The notes under the pieces are model-generated. The model ran no database searches, was not told the DNA's origin, and worked only from the letters and a program-made list of their open reading frames with translations. From assembly GCA_932521025.1 (NCBI GenBank), contig OW051469.1, forward strand, positions 10,180,398-10,244,397: DNA of 64,000 nucleotides, given 5' to 3'. A program made the position numbers and the translations under genes. Every line of letters starts with the position of its first letter. Within the stretch, counting starts at the first letter, position 1. The DNA is from Oscheius onirici (taxonomy: Eukaryota; Nematoda; Chromadorea; Rhabditida; Rhabditidae). This document shows positions 59,370-64,000 of the stretch, one piece after another.

Positions 59370-60256
59370 ATGGATCGTGATGAAAAGTATTCCTGTGGCC
59401 AATGCCTCAAATATCACGTGATTGGTTTGTTTTGGTCCCTCTGTTAACTGTCTCTTGTTTTTCCGATTTTTTAACTGACCCGACACCACTCGGTCGAGTC
59501 ATGGTCTACGAACAGAAACTGATCGACATTGGAGATTACTGGAACGACGAAGATGAACAGGTCAGGAGAATGGTTATTGACGAGATGGAGAAGAAGGTAG
59601 TACTATTTTTGTGCATCAAAAAAAAGAGATTCAAGGAAGCCGAAACCCGATGTGAGCACATGAAGCTGGCCAACGAGAACCAGCAGCTGAGAGACAAGCT
59701 AGTTCAGCTGGATGCTGCTCACAAGAAGGAACACGATGATCTGAATAGGTTGAAGATGGAAAAATATACTCTCAAAATGGTGAGTTCTTCTTACAGTATC
59801 CTCTAACAGATTCAGGGCTATGACATGCAGAAGAAAATCATCCAAAAGATGGAAGCTGATAAGACTAGAAAGGCTGTCCATCATGAGAAGGTAGAAACTT
59901 CCAAAGAAGTTACAGTAAGTCTACTCAAAGCGGTCAAACTCTTCCAGACAAGCCATGAGAACATCCATGAGGACCACATTGGCTGTCAGATGGAAATTTG
60001 TCTTTTGAACAAAAAGGTGGAAACTTTGATGAAAGAACTGGAAGTCGAAAGGGGGAAGGCCAGCGAAATGGAAGAGGAAGCTTTTCGAGCTGTCGAAGAA
60101 TTTCGAAGGTTTGAGGAGGAAAAAAAAGAAGAAGTTGGGAAACTTTTGGAGGAGCTGAAAGCTTTCCGAGAAGAAAAGGATGCTAATCGACTAGCGATAG
60201 AGTTGATCTCCTTTTTGGAAAGAAATGACCTGATTTTCAGACTTGGACTCTTTTGA
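59370..60256 (+). CDS. CxxC-headed coiled-coil protein, family member A
   Basis: Begins MDRDEKYSCGQCLKYHVI, a short CxxC head, followed by a long charged coiled coil (LANENQQLRDKLVQLDAAHK, KKVETLMKELEVERGKASEM, EEEKKEEVGKLLEELKAF). Exons are about 59370-59424, 59499-59596, 59636-59778, 59815-60256, with possible further splits. Introns are as short as 36 nt, one of them forced by an in-frame stop. The head is clearly related to that of the convergent gene at 60950-60263 (SYFCDNCLCYHVIGEF), so the two are local paralogues in opposite orientation. Only 6 bp separate their stop codons. Function is unknown; the layout (small Cys pair plus coiled coil) suggests an oligomeric adaptor. Confidence 0.6.
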
Positions 60257-60262
60257 GTCACT

Positions 60263-60950
60263 CTACTTTGACGACGTCGACTCGACGGTGAACTCAGTGT
60301 ACAGAACGAAATTGAGGGCTTCTGCTTGAGCTAGCTTCTTGGCCCTGCAAATACTAGCTGTTGTTAGATTAAACAGAGAAAAACATAGACGAATAAAAAA
60401 AGAAGAAGTTTACGTTGCCTTACATCAAGATCATCTCAGCCGTTTCATCAATACGATGGTGTTCTTCCAGTTCTTTGCGGATCTTCAGGAATTCCTCGTC
60501 GCGAGACGATGCGCTCTTTGAAGCTGGTTCCAGGTCCTTCTTCTCTAGAGCCAACTTTAGTTCGACTATTTGATGGCGCAACTGCTCCATCTCCGAAGTT
60601 GACTTTTCAAAAGTCAACTGCATTTCGGTCACTTGCTGTCGCATCTCTTCCATTTCAATGCTCTTCTCTGCCTTTTCCAAGTCTCTCTTCTTTTTTTCCT
60701 TGTCCTCCAAGACTTCCTTATGGATTCCGACAGTCTTTAATTTGTATTGTTGATAAAAGACCAGCTGTTGATAGAAGGTTTTGATTGGTTCACTGTTTAG
60801 GTCTGCAAACATAATTTTGATTAATACCGATTTGAACTCGCCGATGACGTGGTAGCAAAGACAATTGTCACAGAAATAACTCTCGTCGTGAGCCAACAGT
60901 TGCACTGCGTTAAGACAAGTGTTGAGTGAGAACTTACAAGCAAAATACAT
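60263..60950 (-). CDS. CxxC-headed coiled-coil protein, family member B
   Basis: The main exon (to 60424) and last exon (60344-60263) join as ILM|AKKLAQAEALNFVLYTEF across a phase-2 GTAAGG/TTTGCAG intron. The head HDESYFCDNCLCYHVIGEF precedes a Tyr/Gln-rich link (FYQQLVFYQQYKLKTVGIH) and a coiled coil (EMEEMRQQVTEMQLTFEK, SEMEQLRHQIVELKLALEK). The ATG at 60950 may be in its own short exon (MYFA|L). A decayed copy of its C-terminal coding exon lies at 61843-62060 in the same orientation, with the splice donor retained (ATGTGAGTT). Function is unknown. Confidence 0.6.
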
Positions 60951-60999
60951 TAGCGTATTTTTTCAAAGTGTCTTCAAACTTACATTTTTCCAGACACGG

Positions 61000-61842
61000 G
61001 AGAAAAATAATGCCTGCAAGCAAGGCATCGATCAGTATTAGTGCGATTGACATATTTACATCCGGGGTAGCAGATGTTCATTTGAAATTAGCAGCTAAAA
61101 AGTGTAAAAAAAAACTATCCGCTTTAAATTGCTCCCTAATCTCTGTTTGTCTGTCTATGTATCTCTGAAGCTCTAATTGAGGATAAAGAGTGGAGCTTTG
61201 TGTGCAAACTACTTTTTAACAAGTCGCGACAGGAAAAGCAAGTGCGCAAACTTTGTTACTTACGACTTTGGTAGTTTCTTTGGATGGTTGGGACTGGCGC
61301 GGAGGGTCAAAGGGTAGCACCATCTCTAGTTTTCAACAGTGGATCCGCGTCACAAGGAAGTAATAGGTGAAGACGAGGAATCCCTGACTTTAGCCCTGGA
61401 AGAGCGGTGCTTTCCTTGTTAGCAGAAAAAGCGAACCAATCGGTATCGAGAAAAGCGGATGGTTATTCTTTTGTTGGCTCTATAAACGCATACTAACACT
61501 ATTTTAAGTAGACTGGTCCAGTCCTTTAAACAGGTCTTTGAGGACTAATTCAAGAAGAAACTTCAGATGCGTGTTCAGAGAGAAAGTGTTGATTTCGAAG
61601 ATAGTCAAACGTGTAGAAACCTACCGTTACCAATCTTCAGAAAAAGTCTCGTTTCCACCTTATCTTTTACAATTCGTCACAAAATAAACAGGACTATCTT
61701 CGTCAGCGTGTTGCCAGCAAATCTCTCATGAGAGCTTCTGTCTGATCCCGGCCCTGGAATTGAGCTACGGTGACGGGGTGACGATAAGGTGATAAGGGGG
61801 TGACGGATAAGGGGGTGACGGACAGACAGAGAGTCAGAGACA
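61000..61842. other. Spacer in the coiled-coil family cluster
   Basis: A possible short exon (GCATTATTTTTCTCCCGTG, near 60990-61020) could belong upstream of gene B. Otherwise there is a repeated GGTGACGG / AAGGGGGTGACGG motif at about 61770-61820 and nothing codable. Confidence 0.35.
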
Positions 61843-62060
61843 TATAACTCACATCAAGATCAGTTTAGCCGTTTCATCGACATGATGGTGTTCTTCCAGT
61901 TCCTTTTACGGAAATCCTCGTCACGAACTGTTCCCTTTGAGGCAGTTTCGGCCTTTTTTGAAGAGTAACCTTCAGTTCGGCAAATTCCTGGCGCAACTGC
62001 TCCAAATCAGTAGTCTTGTCATTCTGCGCTGATCCTATATTTTTGGCAATTCTCTCATGC
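61843..62060 (-). pseudogene. Decayed tandem copy of the coiled-coil gene B exon
   Basis: DNA similarity to 60421-60600 is obvious: CATCAAGATCA, AGCCGTTTCATC, GATGGTGTTCTTCCAGTTC, GGCGCAACTGCTCC in the same order and spacing, but with indels that break the frame. It is a partial tandem duplicate of gene B. Confidence 0.75.
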
Positions 62061-62141
62061 AGTTCAAACTTGCTTAATCCACGTTTCTACACAGAATAAA
62101 TTTCATTTGAAAGACTTATAAATACAAGAAGAAAGACCCAA

Positions 62142-63411
62142 TTATTTTGAGCGACAACACTGTCCACCGCAAGCAGAGTAGCCAGAATTGCAAGAACAGC
62201 CTGAACTGCCGGAAGAGCAAGGAACCACGATCTGCTGGGCTTGCTGGCACTAAAAAAGGACTCTTTCTGATGGAAGAAGAACATACCGTAGACTGACAAG
62301 TCTGTTGACAGAGAGGCAGACAGATCTGGATGGGTTGGGATTGGGAGCAGCTGGACTGGCAAGAGTTCTGGCATGACTGCTGGCATTGGTTCTGAAATTG
62401 ATCTGGTTTGGAAGAGTCTGTTTCTCACCTGAACCAAAATAATCGGAGCCGGAGTAGTACAGCCATTGCTACCGCAACTGTTCTGGCAGACGTTATTGCA
62501 CGATGAACTGCATTGTTGAAGACAAACTGTCGATGAACATGCATTGGCACAACTGAACATTTAAATGAGAGTCAAAGAAGGTCAAACCTCTGCTGGCAGG
62601 CCGGAGCACATTGGTTTGACGAAGTTTGAGCGGGAAGAACGATGACAATTGGAGCTTGTGTCGTTGTCGGATTGCAAGCGTTGTTGCATGAAGAAGCACA
62701 GCCTGGAAAAATATATTTTTTAAAGCTTGGAGAACCCTATTCCTCTAAAAAAAACCAAAGAACTCACTCTGAATACAGATGGAACCGCCACAGTTGTTCT
62801 GGCACTGATTTTGACACTGGTTGTTACAGGAATTTCCCTGTACGACAATGATCGGGGCAGAGTTTGAGTTGCTGTTACAGGAGTTGCAATTGCTCTGCGT
62901 ACAGCTCTGAATACAGGCCGGGGTGATGCAGGCCTGCTGACAGGACTGCTGGCAACTATTGCAGTTGTTACCGCTGGATGGGAGAGTAACGAGAATCTGA
63001 AATTTTAATTGAAAGAAGAAAAGGTCGCAGTCGTTTAAATGGAAATATGTCCTGACAGAATTTTAAAGGACTGTGAATAAAAAAGAGAAGTACTCACTCC
63101 ACATTGGGCTTGACAGCTGGACTGACAGTTATTACTGCACTGATTGGATTGACATGAAGATTGACATTGAGGGAGACAAAGAGAGTAACATTGCTGAAAA
63201 AAGTCTGAAAATCTAAAAAAGACAGTACATTGGAAGTCGAAGAAGATGAACAACAGCTAGAAGATGAGGATGAACAGCATTGTCGTTTCGCTCGAGTCAG
63301 GGATTTTTCCTTGAAAAAAATATGTATCAAATAAGGGCAAGATACCTGTCTTTTGGCAGAGGTAACGACGACGAACAGGAGCAGCGAGCAAATAGCAGCG
63401 CGGCGGAGCAT
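62142..63411 (-). CDS. Secreted cysteine-rich CxxxC-repeat protein
   Basis: Eight exons (63411-63346, 63309-63229, 63193-63098, 62996-62768, 62702-62588, 62552-62429, 62391-62287, 62249-62142) total 924 nt, 307 residues. A signal peptide (MLRRAAICSLLLFVVVTSA) and a dibasic RAKR are followed by many C-x3-C units with Gln, Ser and Asn (CQSSCQSNQCSNNCQSSCQA, CNNQCQNQCQNNCGG). Between them are short hydrophobic linkers of the type APIIVVQ, APIVIVLP and APIILVQ that recur once per repeat block. So the protein is a three-block repeat, each block a Cys cluster plus an API(I/V)V linker. Similar Gln/Cys-rich secreted proteins occur in nematodes; function is not established. Confidence 0.85.
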
Positions 63412-63913
63412 GTCGACCCCTCTCATCGTCTCTCCTGGACAGCATTCGTTTATAAAAGAGTTCGATCCGGAACCGGACCGGAGGCGGAGCAGGAGTTCTG
63501 GGAGCAAAAAGGGTAATAATGAAGAGAGACTCTAAAGAAGACGAGTCGAGGTCTGGTTCAGTTTTTAGCTGGGAAACCGAACACATCTGATCTATTGGTC
63601 TGGAGTCCAGACTGTTTTTCTCTCTGTCCCTTTGTCCCTCTGACTCTCTATCTGTCTATTGAAACCAATTAAACGAACTCATCCTAATTCGAAAAAAAAC
63701 ATGTTTGAACATGAAAATGCCCAAACTGTGACGTTGTGTTTTCCCCGAAAACGTCACTTATCTCTCTCCAAGAAAAACAAGACGGTTTGACCTTTTGGCT
63801 TGAGACGTCCTTGTCTCGACCACTTTTCATTGACTAGACACTCTTTTGTTTGGCCAACACTGACCAGCATTTTTTAAAACTGGTATGAATTTCAAGGTTA
63901 TGAAAATAACATT

Positions 63914-63921
63914 GGTATAAA
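63914..63921 (+). promoter_or_regulatory. TATA box
   Basis: GTATAAAAGA lies about 40 nt before the ATG at 63957, a well-placed core promoter for the gene that runs off the window. Confidence 0.6.
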
Positions 63922-63956
63922 AGAGTGTCCACTCGGATTCAAAGACAACCACCAAA

Positions 63957-64000
63957 ATGGCTAATTACTTTGTTCTCTTGTCTTTCTTCGTCGCTCTCGT
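63957..64000 (+). CDS. Start of a secreted protein (truncated by window end)
   Basis: ATG in a CCAAAATGG context starts MANYFVLLSFFVALV, a signal peptide. Only 14 complete codons are inside the window. A TATA box and a short 5' leader precede it. The identity cannot be judged. Confidence 0.55.
   Translation, partial: MANYFVLLSFFVAL

Overview
The window reads as nematode nuclear DNA. The evidence is a seven-transmembrane receptor of the nematode-specific serpentine class T (srt) type, a ZYG-11 homologue, a Patched homologue with nematode-like layout, and an NRF-6-like acyltransferase. Introns are very short (many 36-50 nt, ending TTTCAG), and TTTCAG/TTTTAG acceptors sit directly before several start codons, as expected for spliced-leader trans-splicing. 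The species cannot be named from sequence alone. All gene models below were spliced by eye. Where I give an exact exon sum, the exon lengths add up to a whole number of codons.

Layout. 1-5340: end of an unknown gene (+), proteasome subunit rpn-12 (-) and alanine-glyoxylate aminotransferase (-). 5700-21040: a long co-directional minus-strand block. In transcription order it holds alpha-tubulin, a C1orf50/DUF2452 protein, actin-related protein ARP6, an 18-exon NRF-6-like acyltransferase, an unknown 180-residue protein and an SP-repeat protein. Gaps between the first five genes are only about 160-320 nt, which looks like an operon. The acyltransferase has a 3.4-kb intron holding a small secreted-protein gene on the opposite strand. 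That nested gene is itself split by a degenerate non-LTR retrotransposon with a restriction-like endonuclease.

21860-32614 (+): a broken helical-repeat gene, an F-box gene with an apparent frameshift, a Tc1-like transposon relic and an intact zyg-11 family gene. 32960-38000: tetraspanin (-), a small secreted-peptide exon (+), a decayed gene (+) and the srt receptor (-). 38400-47600: a hAT-type MITE, a P/Q/T-rich secreted protein (+), an esterase-like protein without the catalytic serine (+) and a GT14 branching glycosyltransferase (-). 47670-53890: a 17-exon Patched gene (-). 54000-59350 has no gene I can support, but holds two tRNA-derived repeats. 59370-62060: a local family of coiled-coil proteins with a CxxC head, two genes converging tail to tail plus a decayed third copy. 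62142-63411: a secreted Cys-rich repeat protein (-). The window ends in the first exon of another secreted protein.

Mobile DNA is concentrated in introns: two hAT-type MITEs with perfect 8-bp target duplications sit just inside splice donors, a Merlin relic lies in the Patched gene and an RTE-like fragment lies in the GT14 gene. Three conserved genes each contain one intron with a GC donor. I saw no single multi-gene system that is clearly new. The best leads are the CxxC/coiled-coil family, the nested gene and retroelement inside the acyltransferase, the GC-AG introns and the inactive esterase.
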